From contig JAUTDP010000006.1 in NCBI GenBank assembly GCA_033439795.1, forward strand, positions 1,922,001 through 1,986,000: a stretch of 64,000 nucleotides of DNA, given 5' to 3'. The DNA is from Sordaria brevicollis (taxonomy: Eukaryota; Ascomycota; Sordariomycetes; Sordariales; Sordariaceae). Positions 31,970 through 46,300 of this stretch are shown in pieces. Numbering within the stretch: the stretch's first letter is position 1; each line of letters starts with the position of its first letter. The notes beneath the pieces were generated by a model, which was not told the DNA's origin, did not search any database, and saw only the letters and a list, made by a program, of their open reading frames with translations. The position numbers and the translations under genes are program-made.

Positions 31970-34900
31970 TCACATGTTCGCCAACTCATTATCAATCTGC
32001 CTGTCCATAAACGTCCTCCTCTCACCCACCAACTCCGTCTGCAACCTTTGCTCCACCAGAGCGCGCACCTGCTTCTTCGTTACCGTGTCCAAGTCAACCT
32101 CGCGAAGCACGCCCTGGATGGCCTCGATGATCATCTGGTCATCAGGGCCGGGGGTGCTGCGCTGGAAGTCAAACGACGGCGAGCTCTCCGAGTGGCTCAT
32201 GCCGGGACGTTGGCCGGGAATACCAAGGCTCATGCCCGTGGCCGTGGACAGACGAGGGTTGACCATGCCGCCGGGACCGAGAGCAGGAGGGGTGTTGCTC
32301 ATGGAGCGCATGCCCATTTGGCTGGGTCCGCGGCTAGGAGCACCGGGATAGTCCTGATAGGGGCTGGCGCGGCGCTGCATCTCGACCATGGTACCCATCG
32401 AGGCCATGCTCTGACGGTTCATGAGGGGGTTATTCTGCTCGGCGTAGGGGGAAGCACCGACGAAGGTGCTGGAACGGGTCATGCCGCCGTTGGGGCCATA
32501 ACCAGGGCTATGAGGGGGCATGTAAGCTCCGGCACCGCGACCGCCGAACCCAGTAAGAACGGACGGCTGGCGGACCGAAGAGTAAACGGACTTCATGTCA
32601 TCAACCTCGTAAGTCTCCTCGTACATACCACCCAGGTGCTCATCCATACCCTTCTCGAGATGACCACCACGACGACCGGGAAGGTTGTTGGCAAGAGCGT
32701 AGTCGTCCCAGCGCTGAAGAGGAATAGCACGGGGGTCAAAGGTTTCCGTATCAACAGCGACAACCTGCTTCTTACCCGTCTCACCAATGACAACGCGGGT
32801 ATTACCCCAGGCGAAATCATCCTGATGCCAGAAAGAGTAGATGGGTAGGATGAAGGAGTAGATGGGGAAGGCCAGGAGGTAGATGATCATCCAACCGACG
32901 TGCTGCCATTGGCGCTTGAGGATGAAGATAAGCGCCTGGAGACCGTACACGGCCGCAATCATGATAATCGAAAGCAGAGGGAACGGTGCAGAATGGGTCG
33001 AGGCCGTGTAGATGAGGTAACCGATATAGACGCAGGTGGCGGGAAGAATGATAGTACCAAAGAGATCGATGAAGACGACGATGCGCATCGAGAAGAAACA
33101 GAAACCACACATTTCCTTGAGCCAGATCAACTCGGCCAAGTTGTGAATGGTCGAGTTAATCCAACGACGACGCTGAGAGAGCAGAATGCTCCAGGTATCG
33201 GGGGCAGCTGTTTGGCAGTAGGCATCGGGAATGAACTTGTAAGACATGTACGGGAAGTGCTTGGTCATGAGCGTCGTGAGGAAACGATCCTCACCAAGCG
33301 AGAGCAGGTTCTTCTTGTGGAGGGTGTCAACATAGCAGTCGCTGTACTCGCGGATAATGTCGTCCGAGATAATGAGCGGCTTTCCCTTGTCCACAGTACG
33401 CAAGCGGTACATGGTGAAACTATCAAAGTATTAGCATCGTCTAGTTGACTAGTCGGTGAAAGGACGGCAGACTTACCAGCCGGGCAAACAAGTAACGCTG
33501 CCAAAAAGAGACTCGAAAGCCTTCGCTAAGTGATGAGAGATATAGTACTCATAAACCTGGATCATTGTCCACCACGAACGTTCCTCATTCTGCAAACTCG
33601 TTTCACCGCAGATACCGGCAATCTTGGCATTGTTGGCGCAGGCAGCCACCAGGCGGTTGAGGGAATCTTCGCGAACGCAGGTATCGGCATCGACCATGAG
33701 GAGGTATTCGTAAAGCTCAGGATCCACACCAATGATGTTGTTGATCTGGTGGAAGATTTCCAGTTCCAAGGGGTTCATGGGAGCGCGGTGATGGACGCGG
33801 TTGAGGAAGCTCATAAGCAGAATCTGCGAGTCACGCTTACCACGGTTACCGGGCTTGGTCTTGGACTGCTCAGACTCCTTGCCAACCTTGACAACCACGA
33901 TATAGGGCACCACGTTTCCTTCAAATTCGTACAAGCCAGAATAGACCTTGCCGTAGTTGAGCTGCTCGGCTCCGGTACCGACGGACTTGAAGGCCAAAGC
34001 AGGAGGATCAACCTTGGGATCAACACCGAGAATATCGAGGACGATCTTGGGAGTAGGACGGTCATTGCCAGCACCGACAATGACACCATCGCAAATGACA
34101 AAGATAAGCTTCCGCTTGTTGTCGTATTGGAGGGCTGTCAGAGAGTCCAGGGCTTTTCTCAGTGAATCTTCGCCTTCGGTATACGCGGGCACCTGGCAGA
34201 TGACGAACTTGTCCTGGGGAGCAGGACGTCTCTTGGATCCAAACTGAAGAGCCGACACAAATTTTACCACGATAATGGCGCAAATCATAACACTGAACGC
34301 AAGCAAGATGTAGTTGTTGACTTGACACCTGGCCGAAAAGCGGAACTCAGGCTTGCCGACATAGAACGTGTTCTTGACACAGTTGAGACTGTTCATAACA
34401 TTCGCATACTGAGTCTGGTTGCCGCTCGCGCGATCAATCAAATCGTGAATCTGCTCCGTCAGGTCCTGGCCAGGGTTGTTCTTGACAAGATTGGAGATCG
34501 ACGAGTCGAGGAAGGTGACGGTCTTATCGTTGTTCAAGCGCTTGGCGGTGTACATGTAATCAGTCAGGTCATAGACAAGATCCTCGTAGATGAACCACGG
34601 GTGGTTCCACTCTTCGCCTTCCTGCTTGATCTTTTTGGATTCCCAGACCACGTCGCCATGGTAGTACTCCTTGATGCGGGGCAGGAACCTCTGGGTGTAC
34701 CAGTACTTTTCACTCAGCTTGCTGCGAACATTAGCGTTCGTGGGGCCGGAGATGTGCTGAGCTGTGACGTATTCAGGGGTGGTGTTGAATTGCAATGTGG
34801 TTGTGTCCGCGATGCCAAGACCAGGGCAAGAAATATAGAGAGGCGGAACAAAGTAAGGAGAGAGGTCCAGACCAGCCAGCGGCATCATGGCCTCGGACGT

Positions 34901-37540
34901 GGTTTCAATGCCGTTGTCGCTGTGCTGCAATCTCCAGAACTTGCTGATATCGTAAACCTTGCCGTGAATGGCGACCCAGAAGTCATCCTCTGCAGCATGG
35001 TTCTTGACTTCATTCAGCGTCCAGGCTTTGTCGAAGTTGGGGCAAAGGATACGACCGAAGAAGATAATCCAGAAGACAATGATGGCGTTGATGAGAAGGA
35101 TAAAGAAACAGAGAACAAACTTCTCACGCCATGCCATGCGCACATCAGGCCGCTTCATCCGGCCAACGAACTTGAGCAACGGCGACGGGATCCACCATGT
35201 CAGAGCCCAAACAGTGAAGACCCAGATTTTCCGTTGGAAGGAGATAGGCCGCTCTTCAACCGTCTTGCCCTCGGCAAGTTCGGGTTCCAGTTCCGATACG
35301 ATTTGGCCGTCAGCGTTGTAAAACACCTGTCCCTTGTAGGTATCGCCCTTGCTGCCAAGACCATAGTCACCGTTGCGCATGGCGGTCATGTTCGTAGGGG
35401 CAATTGAAGGAGCACGCACTGGGCTCGGGTTGAGGTTGTTTTGGCTGAGGTTACCACCTAGGGCGAGGTGATCATAGCTCCCATTGGAGGTTCCGTCGGC
35501 AAAGGGAGAGCGCATGTCACCAGCATATGCCTGAGGCGGGAAGAAACCGCTTCCGTTGTGAGAGTAGCCAGAGCCCATGGCGCCTGGAGGCATCAAGTTG
35601 CGCATGCTGTTGAGCCTCTCAGCTTCCATGGGCTTCAGATCCAACATACTTTCGGCTTCCCACCACGCGCTCTCTCTCATCCATACTCTCTCGGTGCCTA
35701 CAACAACCTCGCCGTTGCTCCATCCACGCTCCAAGACCCAGCTCTCAATACCGTCACGGCCATCCATGCAGCCCAGAGGCCGATATCGCTGAGTGAATTC
35801 ATGATGATCGAAGTCCGCGGTATAGTCAATGTGCTTGTTGCGTCTGTTGGCCCACTCGGACAGCCTCCAGGTGCGAAGCTGACGGGAAACAGCTCCGGCT
35901 GACCAGGCAGAGTTGACAGCGGGAAGAGCAGCAAGGCTGGATGGTGAGTCGTCTGTAGGATGGATGCACAGGTGATACCAAGCGCGACTGCGGTTCAAAA
36001 GATCCGCAACATCCACGCGGCCAGTGCGGCCGAGACTGATGCCCTCGGTGGGCACCGGGAACAAGAGCTTCCTCAGGAAGCCCTCATCCTCTGACGAGAA
36101 AGCAATCTTTTCCAGGATCTCCTCGCGCTTTTCAATCAGGCGTTGTCTCTCCCGGCCAACCGAGCCAACCATGATACCCAGGTCAGGACCACACTCTGCC
36201 ACGGCGTTCTGCATTTCCCGCACAACCGAGCTCGAAATAGGAACCACCTCGACGCCATCCGCCTTCATTTCAGAATTGATACCTTGGGTGTCGTCGAAGA
36301 TGCCCCGCATGGCAATGGCCTTGCCCAAGTTCTGGTCGGGAATCTCGAGGACAGTAAGGCAGACTGTATCGCCACTGTCCTCATTGGAGGTGGGTGCACC
36401 GCTCCGGGAGGCACCGTCGCTAGAGTCATCACCACTGCGAGACCTGCCCATCTGCACGGCAATAGTGTCGTTGGCCTTCTTGATAACCCAGTCAACCAAA
36501 GCCTCGTAAAGTCCTCCGATCAAGGTCGCGCGGTCATCGGTGCTGAGTTGGCGGGCAAGGATATCGGGTTCGATACCAAGAAGTCCACCAACATCCTCGC
36601 ATATTTCCTCCAAAACTTCTTCGTCGACATTGTAATCGAGCGTGTTGCCGAGCTTGAGGAGGCCGGCCAAGGTGGAGATGAAGTTGCGATGCGAAGAGCC
36701 CTTGATGCCAATATCCTTGAGGGCGGACCTGAAGTCGTCGGCAGCGGCACCATCATCGGCGGTAGGAAGATATGATGGAGGGTCATAGGTGCCGGACCTG
36801 GCAAGAAGGCTGTATTGAGAGGCAGCCTTGAGACCGAGAAACTCTCTTTCGGCCGGGGTAGAGGCCGTGGTGAGAAGGTAGTAAAAGACATCGAAAGCCC
36901 TGTATCCGGCCTCAGAAGGAACACCCAGCAAACCCTTGTCGGTATCGATACCGCCCTGTGTAAGAGAAAGCGAGGCGGCAGTAAGGTTGCCTGTGAGGTT
37001 GAGGGTCAAGGTGACGGCCAAGCCGGTCTGTCTCGGAGTGGAGGGGTTGTAAGGGGTTACACAGCGAAGGAAGGGTTCAATGGCGTCGAGTGCTTTGAAA
37101 ACCGAGGCAGGGATCTCGAGGGGAACAGTAGACAGGAAGGGTCGCAAGAGCGAAGGAGTCGAGTTGTGCAGCGACCTGGTAGTTGGCTACCTGTTAGTAT
37201 CGGACGGAATATGGCGGATCCAACAAATATACAAGACATACCCAAGAATGATACACCCGTCCTCAGCGCGGCGACGAGCATGTTCCCATGCCCTCAGAGC
37301 CAGGGCACCATCAACAGTTCCACCGACGTGGCCATCAGGACCAGCTTGGGAGGCCGTGAGCCATGTGTTGACAACGAGACTCGTGCCAGCGTCGAGGCGG
37401 TATGGTTGTGAAGAGAGATAGATGTTGTGTACAGAGTTGAGAAGAGTCGTGGTAGAGACCTGGGATGACTGTTGACCAGGACCTCGTCCGCCCATACCGG
37501 CGTCCGAGGCCATGGAATACATCGACATGCGGTTCGCCAT
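31970..37540 (-). CDS. chs-7: Class VII chitin synthase with degenerate myosin-like domain (1815 aa, three exons)
   Basis: Plasma-membrane glycosyltransferase making cell-wall chitin from UDP-GlcNAc. Exons 37540-37242, 37175-33477 and 33419-31970, GT/AG, phases agree; 1815 residues. A myosin motor-like N-terminus (to about residue 600) lacks the P-loop GESGSGKT that marks class V, which is why I call it class VII. Membrane segments follow near 750-810, then a cytochrome b5-like region ([13 protein letters not shown], about 840). The catalytic block has [11 protein letters not shown] (about 1260), [10 protein letters not shown] and [12 protein letters not shown] (about 1417). Several C-terminal membrane helices precede a Gly/Ser/Met-rich linker. 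A DEK_C domain ends the protein ([19 protein letters not shown]). It is divergent from the class V gene, a pairing also known in aspergilli (csmB/csmA). Confidence 0.95.
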
Positions 37541-40500
37541 GGTGGGTTGTAGTTGGGACGACGGCGAAGTGTCTGATGGATTCCGAGAGCCCCTTGGGGG
37601 GAACAAGAGCGTAGATTTGGCCCACGCTTTTCCTCACCGACAAGGAACACGGAGATTGGAACGAGTGGTGGTGGTCAAGAGTGTATGCGTATTGTATAGT
37701 ATGCGATGATCGCCGAACAGTTGCGAATTGAGAGTCGCGAGTGGTGAATTCAGCGGTGGTCGGTAGTGGGTGGTGTTTCGATAGTCGATATCCTCCAATT
37801 CGCAATTCCCTTCAATCGCTTCTTTCTTGATAGTATACCGTCTGCTTGGTAGTGGCTGATCGTAGTGGTAGTAGTATAATGGAGTGTGTAATAAGATTAT
37901 TAGATGAAAGATGGGACCAAAACGAGAGACGACACTGATCGCGAGCGCAAAGATCGGACGAAAGAGAACCACCAAAGCGAGTGAAGGCGGCCAACGTCAA
38001 CGACAGGCGGGCGATGCAAAGCTGCGGATGCAATGTCAAACCGAACAGCGACAGACAGGTGAGTCGACAGTGTCAAGGAGGAGTCCCGTCCCTGGATGCA
38101 GAGCAGTGGATGGAGATGCAAGAAACGAGATTCGAAAAATTGGGAAAATGCAGATTAGCTGCCCGCTGTCTGTCAGCTAGCACTGAGGAGCAGCAGCAGA
38201 GGCACTACAGGGCAGGAGGTAAGGTACAGGGGGAAAGCGAGTGACCGATGGGGTGAGGAAGAAGGAAGGGGGCGTACAGAGAATGGGGGAGAATGGGCAG
38301 GAGCGAGAGACGGAGAGAGAGACAGGCAAGGATGGAAGGAAGCGACACCCCAGCGAGGTGGATGGAGTGAGGTTTTGGTGGATGAGAAAGGAAACAGCGA
38401 CAATTCCCACCGGCTAGTGGCAGGCTGCAGACTGCGCCTATGGAGACTCCGGAGTGCAGGCAGGAAGGACTGGTTGGACTGGATACCGACCTATGGAGCA
38501 GGGAACCTAGACAGTGGAAAGAGAGAGTTCCAGCTCGTTCGGCTCGAACCACACCAATGGAACGGTCTGACAAAAGAATCACCAAAATCTGTGGTCGATC
38601 CAAAATGGAAATGCGTGGAATGAGAATGGATTTTCGCTGCTGGGGGCTCGGCCGTGACGCTGGAACCTGGGAAAAAAAAAGATCACCACCACCACCCAAT
38701 TCAAAGCACACACATTGACACACTCCCGTCAGTGGCAGCCGTCTGTCTACAGGGGATCGTAAAGAGAACGAGAGAGCAATGGAACTCCGTGATGGAGTGG
38801 AGAATTCTTGCCTATACGGCGGTTTACAATTGTACCTGGGCAAGTACACCAATCCCATTTCTACTCGCCGGTGTGGAGGCAGGATGTGCATGATGTACGG
38901 AGCGCCCGCGACAATCACCCCAGGCCCAGTTTGGGTAGGCCGATCTGGAACGTAATTACCAACGAGATTGTTCCCTGTCTGCTGCCAAGGGGGTCCTCAA
39001 AATTCTCGGGAAATGCAATTATGCGATCTTTTTCGAACTGTTGTTCAAACTTGCCTCCATTCCCGCTTTTGCCGACCGCCTTCCTGCTGTACCACAATGA
39101 GCTTTTCGTTCTTCAAGTTTCATCAGTCCACGCATTCTGAATTATCGGGTTTCTGCTCCCTTTGTTGAGGCGGCCTGTTGCACTGCTTCAAGTTCTGGTT
39201 GTTAGGTTGTATCGGATATATCAGGCCTGTTTATGCTCGCAGCTCGGCCGTGGCCATGGAAACTCGTTCCCTTTTCCAGTTGATTTTCATGCCAGGATCC
39301 GCGACCACTGTTTCGCCTCGATGATTGGACATCCGGTACCGCATCCGCCTGTTTTTGCGCTTCAGGTTGAGAAATGAATGGCTGGTTGAGTGTGAGATGG
39401 CCAGACTGGCTCACTGGATCAACCACAAAAGCCTGCTTTGGAGGCCATTTGATGCATACAAAGTTGCATGTATTATGGCAGTGCCTCAATGCGTGCTTCT
39501 TTCGTGATGGTTGACCGTGAGACCATGTCTCTTTTTTCCAAAATGGTTCCCGTTCGCTTTTAACGGGGTGCTGCGTTTGGTAGACGGCCCTCCCGTTCGG
39601 CCTGGATACCGGACGGCCACGGGAATGGTGGATGACGGTCGAATACGAGCCCTCTCACAACAACAACAAAGCCTTGGCCCCACCACTCGCAGTCATTGAT
39701 GCTGCACATCCTCACACGCAGAGGCAGAGCTGAGATCCTCGCATTGGGAATGGGACATGTGCACGTCGACCATCTAGAAGTAGGGTCCAGGTTGATGACT
39801 GGCTGGAGCATATAAGAATCCCTAATCACCGCCGCCCTACACTAATGAATGAATGAATGAATGAATTGCATTTTTCGACTACGTTCTATCACTATAAGCA
39901 AAAGCACGCGTCATATGTAGCACATTACTTGATCGTTGGATGTGCGGATATCTCCATTGGGTCTTAAAGTTTTAAACACGAAAAGGGCTGGAGGGTGCGT
40001 CCTGTGTCCTGTCTTTTGTCTGGACATCCAGCGACATGTTACAAGCATTCCCGTCTCCCGTTCGACTTGTTCAACCACCTCAGCGCCCGACGCAGCGGAC
40101 CGCGAATGTGTGCAACATGGACCCCCCTCTTGGTGACCAGGCGACCCTTTTGGAGATCAAGAAAATGCGCACAAACCATTATAAACAATTCATCCCTGAT
40201 GGAGAATGACAAAGCGACACACATCAAAGATCACAGATGGAAACTTCCAACATCCTTCCACCTTGTTGTCGTCGTTGGAATCCTGTCGGCAGTAACCCAA
40301 AACCATGATCTTAATGGAAAATGTTCCGCTGCCTTGGCACGTATAATTGCGAGCCCCGCTGCCTCGCTTGGAGTGACATTGAACCATGGAGAGACCTTCG
40401 ATAAAATGATCCGTCTCGATATTGAATAATAGCGACGTTCCATCCTTGGCAGCCAAGGCAAGATGCGGCGAAAATGAGACTCTCAAAGGGGGTCGCTCCA

Positions 40501-43396
40501 CACTCCATGTGCCACCTCCAACCGGACAGTTTCTTTTTTTAGTCGTCTTTTGTCCTCCTTTTGCCGACCCCTTTTTTCAGTTTGCCTGCTTCGTGTTGCA
40601 CTGTCAGATTCTATCGTAGAGATGAGCTTTGTAGGACGGCATCAACGGCTCTTCGTGTTGACGTTGCCTTGCCGGGTGCTTATGTGAGTGATGTGGGAAC
40701 GTGAAGCCATCACCAGGTGTTCAATGCTCTAGAACATTTTGCACTGCCCCACGGTGGTTAGCATCAATGGGGACGAGAATGGAAGATCCCAACCTCGAAT
40801 CCACAAAGCAACAAACAGAATTCACACGGTTTGTTTTTGAATGATTCAAACACTCAATGGCCCGGCCCCGACCGCAGCTGAAGTGTTGAGGTACCCCATA
40901 TATGCAATCTTGCTGTACATCATATGTGCCCCACGAAAATTATCTGAACATCATGTGCATCATGACTTTTAACGAAGCATAGGCGGGAATGCATTCAGGG
41001 GCAGGATCAAAGGAAAGGATGAACCCGTCCAACCGCTGGCACACTAAAAAGTCTAGAGGCAGATTATGGTGGAGGTTTTGTGTTGGCGCGATGATGGCAG
41101 GTCCGAGCAAGCGACAACCGCGCTCCTTCCTGTTCCTGATGGCGGGCGCCCAGCGAACGGACCTGTAGCGCGCGCTGGAAAGACACCCGAACGCTCTTGC
41201 CCTGCAGTAGTTTAGATGGCGGGGTCCCGCAATTGAACTCGGAATTCATTCTTCGCGCCTTCTATTTTTTTGAACAAGAGAAAATTCCAAGCACAAGCAA
41301 AAATCTCTGATCAAATCTTCACCAGCTCAATCACGGTCTTCCATCATCGCCTTGAAAGCTCAGCATCGTCACCGCATTTCGTCCACCCAATCTCCGAGAC
41401 TCGACACTAACAAAAAAGCGAGAGTCCAAAAGGCGTCATTCTACCGACCTACAGCCGGACTACGGCTCACCGGCAGACGGCCACCCAGCACCACAGTCTT
41501 TTAGCGCACAAACCCTGCGAGGTGGTACCCCTAGCACGTGCCGTACGCTACCCCCAATCCATACGAGGAAATTTGCAGCGCAAAGGCAGCACCAGGCCAC
41601 AAAAATCCACCCACCATTGTTGGAGAACTCTCGTATTCCCAAGGGCACGCCACCCCACGGATTATCTTGGGAGCAGTGGCATCTCACAGTCCACAAGACA
41701 CAGCCAGCAACGGGTCATCCGCGACAATCTTCAAACTAGTCAGTCGGCAAGTTGACAAAGAACGGGAGGTCTCCCTCTCCCTTGGGAAGATCACAAGAAC
41801 ATGGAAACAATATATCCATAGGAAACTGGTAAAGTGGTGCCTGAACAATCGACTACGTTTGTCAATTTCCGAGGCACAGGTCTTTGCAGAAAAATCATCG
41901 AACCAACAGAGATTGAAATGGCCCCCTTCCTTGGCATCAGCGCAGCAGTGGAGAGAAGAGCCAGTAGGAGTGAGACATTGAAAGCTAACTTCGTTAATAG
42001 CATATGCAGATGGGATAACAGCATACTGTACAATACTTGGGCGGCTGAAAAGGACAAAGCATGTCAACCACCACCACTTGTGCTTGTGTTTCCATATCCC
42101 CCAGAGGGGCGCACACACTATCGTATGCTTAATTCCGCGGGCATGGGCCCTCGATTTCCGAAAGCAATGCTGTCATAAGGCGTCCATCCGCTCCGGGGGT
42201 TTCCCGGCTGCTGACCGCAATGGGAAAAGGACGGGCAAAATTCAAGCTGGCATCCGAGTGATGCCCCTGAAGAGATGGAGAGAGAGAAAGAGAAAATCCA
42301 GCTGGGCGGCGACCGCTGTTGGTGGTTAGGCTGGGTCGGCTGGTGTACACCGTCATGATTCTGGAACCTGTTGACAGGGCTTCAGAGCCTAAGGAGAAGG
42401 ATCATCAGTTCGTCCCAAGATGCCAGGATGGGCGAGCGGTACACAGACCGTCCGTCCTAGATGTCCAAGCTACAAACTGAACAGACCTGACCCAGATTCG
42501 ATGGTGTATCTGATCTGATCGAAAAGGATGTGCTTTGGCTATCAACAAGGCTCAACCTATAGCATGGAGAGGATACAGCGAGGAAGCTGAAGTGGAACAG
42601 GTTGAAGCCTCTTGCGTTCCTCGCCTTGTTCCCTTCGTTGTTTACATATTTTGAATCACACACCCCCTGGCCGGCCCATGGCTTCTCGACGTGGAGAAGC
42701 CGTACCCCAGCCTGAACCAATCACATGCGGGACAGGGGCAGGTACTTCGTATGGGTAAACTGCGCCTTTGCTCTATCCAGACCGCCGTAGCCCTCGCCCG
42801 AGAGAAAACATTCGAATCCCCTTTCCCCTAGTCAACTGGCTCCATAGCCTCCATCCAGACAGACACAGCAGCGAGGCGACGCCGCCGGTGTGAACCTACC
42901 CTACCGTTTCTTTCCTACCCACGGCATCCATCCATCACTGCCACTGTACATCCTTCCTCTTCGCTCGCTGGGGATTGCAGGTTCCAGGAAAAAAAGCTTC
43001 GACTGAGCGTCTCCAACGTCCATTGCTTAGCCTTGTCGTTCTATCTTTCCCTCTCTCCTCTCTGACGCTCGTTTACCTAGACGCCTCTGTCGCATCTGGA
43101 CCCTCGTTTTGCCTGAACTGTCTTCATCTGTTTCGTCCTGTCTGGGATCCGGCGGCATACACCTAGCGCGTCGCATATTCCGCTGTGCTGCGAGGCAGGC
43201 TGTCATTTGCATTGACATCGGACGACCAGTTCCCAACCGCCATCGTCAACCCAATCCCGACGACTTGACAACGACTCCATAGACTCAATCGACGACATAC
43301 GCCGACGACTTTGACGATATACTATTCTTCCGGCCAACCTAGAGGTCATATACATACCGAGTAATACATACCAGTTCTACAGCAAGCGCTTTCGCT
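37541..43396. other. 5.86-kb divergent promoter region between the two chitin synthase genes
   Basis: No credible gene on either strand; the frames present are short and unconserved. It likely holds long leaders for both genes: CT-rich sequence near 42880-43390 ahead of chs-5, and 37541-38300 ahead of chs-7. A small AATG tandem lies at 39844-39866. Leader introns or upstream frames cannot be excluded. Confidence 0.55.
39844..39866 (+). repeat. AATG tetranucleotide tandem repeat
   Basis: Five full AATG units plus a partial one, in the chitin synthase intergenic region. Confidence 0.85.
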
Positions 43397-46300
43397 ATGG
43401 CGCTCAACCTTCCTCCCGTAGGGGGGACGGGTGGAGGGGCCCATACCCAACCTTCGTTACCCTCGCTGCCGGCTCATCTTCAGTCGGATACACACTTGAC
43501 TGCTCATCTTGCCAGTCGATTCCACGTCTCGCTACCGATCTCCCGACTTTCATCACACGCGCTCGTTTCCATCAACACATACACTAGCTCTACGAAAGGA
43601 GATGGCACCCGAGAGTCCTCCGCCATGGGCGGCGCCGAGGACATGGCCGAGAGGGCCTACATCCGTCTCGGACATCGGTCTGAGAACCAGGCCGTACTCT
43701 TCTTGTATGTTGTCTTGTTGCTTTGTGCAGCCTTGCGGCGTGAACATGGTACTAACGCCTGAGACAATAGGGGTGAATCCGGCTCAGGAAAGACGACCAT
43801 CCGTGCTCACCTTTTGACGGCGCTCCTCAACAAGTCTTCAACTCCCCTTTCCAACAAGGTGTCCCTTGCCGCCTATGTCTTCGATACGCTCACTACCACC
43901 AAGACAGCCACGACGCCAACAGCCTCCAAGGCCGGCCTCTTCTTTGAGTTGCAATACGACACAGCATCTACCACCAGCCCACAGCTCATCGGTGCCAAGT
44001 TGTTGGATCATCGTCTGGAAAGAAGCAGGATAGCGGCTGTACCAACGGGAGAACGTAACTTCCACGTCTTGTACTATCTCCTCGCCGGTACCAGCCCCGC
44101 GGAAAAGGCTCATCTTGGATTTGAGGAAGCTACCACGGGAGGCAAGCGATGGAAGTATCTTGGTCATCCCACGCAACTCAAGGTTGGCATCAACGACGCC
44201 GAGGGTTTCCAGCTTTTCAAGACGGCCTTGAGGAAACTCGAGTTCCCTAGGACGGAGATTGCCGAGATCTGCCAGATCCTCGCCGCCATTCTTCACATCG
44301 GTCAGCTCGAATTCGAGACAACATCGAGCACTTCCGCAACTGGCGATGACAGCGGTGGCTTCTCCCACGAGGGTGGCCAGACCGTCACTGCCGTCAAGAA
44401 CAAGGATGTGTTGGCTATCGTCGCCGCTTTCCTCGGTGTTGGTGTCCAGGACCTCCAGACGACTTTGGGTTACAAGACCAAGATGATCCACAAGGAAAGG
44501 GTCACGGTTATGTTGGATCCCCAAGGTGCTCGTGAGAACGCCGACGAGTTGGCGCGTACCTTGTACTCGCTTCTCGTTGCTTACATCATCGAGAACGTCA
44601 ACCAGAAGCTGTGCGCCGCCGAGGAGTCCATCTCCAACACTGTTTCGATCATCGACTTCCCCGGTTTCCAGCAGCAGACCTCCACTGGCTCCACGCTCGA
44701 TCAGCTGCTCAACAACGCTGCTGCGGAGTCCATGTACAACCTGACCCTGCAGAACTTCTTCGATCGCAAGGCTGAGCTGCTCGAGACTGAGGAGGTTACT
44801 GTCCCCGCGACCAGCTACTTCGACAACTCGGATGCCGTAAAGGGATTGCTGAAGCCTGGAAATGGTCTCCTCAGCATCTTGGATGACCAGACCCGCCGTC
44901 ATCGCACCGACATGCAATTGCTCGAGAGTCTGCGCAAGCGCTTCGAGGGCAAGAACCCCGCTATCGAGGTTGGGTCCGCTACCGCCAAGTTGCCCGGCAG
45001 CAACTTCTACACCGAGAACACCGCTGCGACATTCACGGTCAAGCACTTCGCTGGTGAGGTCGACTATCCTGTCAAGGGCTTGGTGGAGGAGAACGGCGAG
45101 GTCATCTCTGGTGATCTCATGAACCTGATCAACTCCAGCAAGAGCAACTTTGTCATCCGCCTCTTCGGTCAAGAGGCCCTCCAGACCGTTGTTCACCCCC
45201 AGGAGAAGACCACTGTCATGCAGGCCTCGGTCAGCTCCAAGCCGATGCGTACGCCTAGTGTGCTTTCGAAGCGTGGACGTCCCGCTCCAGGCCGTCGCCT
45301 CCGGGGTGAGAAGTCGGATGCGGATATCGCGATCGATGAGGTCAGCGAGTCAGGAGAGCCCGCCAGGAAGTCCGGCAAGGGCTCAGAGGCAGGCGCGGCG
45401 GCGCAGTTCCTCTCAGCGTTGGAAAATGTCAAGACATCGTTCAACGCCCAAGGGACGAACTGCTACTTTGTCTTCTGTCTCAAGCCCAACGACAGGCGTA
45501 TTGCGAACCAGTTCGATAGCAAGTGCGTCAGGGCGCAGGTCCAGACGTTCGGAATTGCTGAGATCAGCCAGCGCTTGCGCTCCGCTGATTTCAGTCTGTT
45601 CTTGCCATTTGGCGAGTTCTTGGGCTTGGCGGATGCTGAGACCATCTTGGTTGGAACTGAACGCGAGAAGGTCGAGATGGTTGTTGAGGACAAGAGGTGG
45701 CCAAGCAACGAGGTCGCCATTGGTGCTACTGGTGTCTTCCTGAGTGAGCGTTGCTGGATGGAGCTGGCACAACTTGGAGATGCCACCTCGACCTCTGGCC
45801 GTTACCCCTTGCCATCGGATAATGGCTCCACGCCCGATCCCTTTAGCGACCCCAAGGAGCGCCTGTTCACCTCGACGAGCACCACACCGCAAATGTACAA
45901 CGACAAGAAGGCGGGCTACTTTGGAAGCAACGATGTGGATACACGATCGGAGGCCGGCACTGCTATCGGCGCGGGTGACATGTTCAAGACTTTCGAGACC
46001 CGTGAGCAGATGGCGGAGAAAGCCAACGAGAAGGATATGGCTGAGGTCGAGGTTTACAAGGACAAGCCTAGCCGTAAGCGCTGGGTCTTCTTGACCTATC
46101 TTCTCACCTGGTTCATTCCCGATTTCGCCATCCGCATTATTGGTCGCATGCCCCGCAAGGACGTCCGCATGGCTTGGAGAGAAAAGGTTGCCATCAACTT
46201 CATCATCTGGTTCTTCTGCTTGCTCGCCGCTTTCTTCATCGTTGTTTTCCCGCTACTCATCTGCCCCAGGCAGCACGTCTACAGTCCCGAGGAGTTGTCC

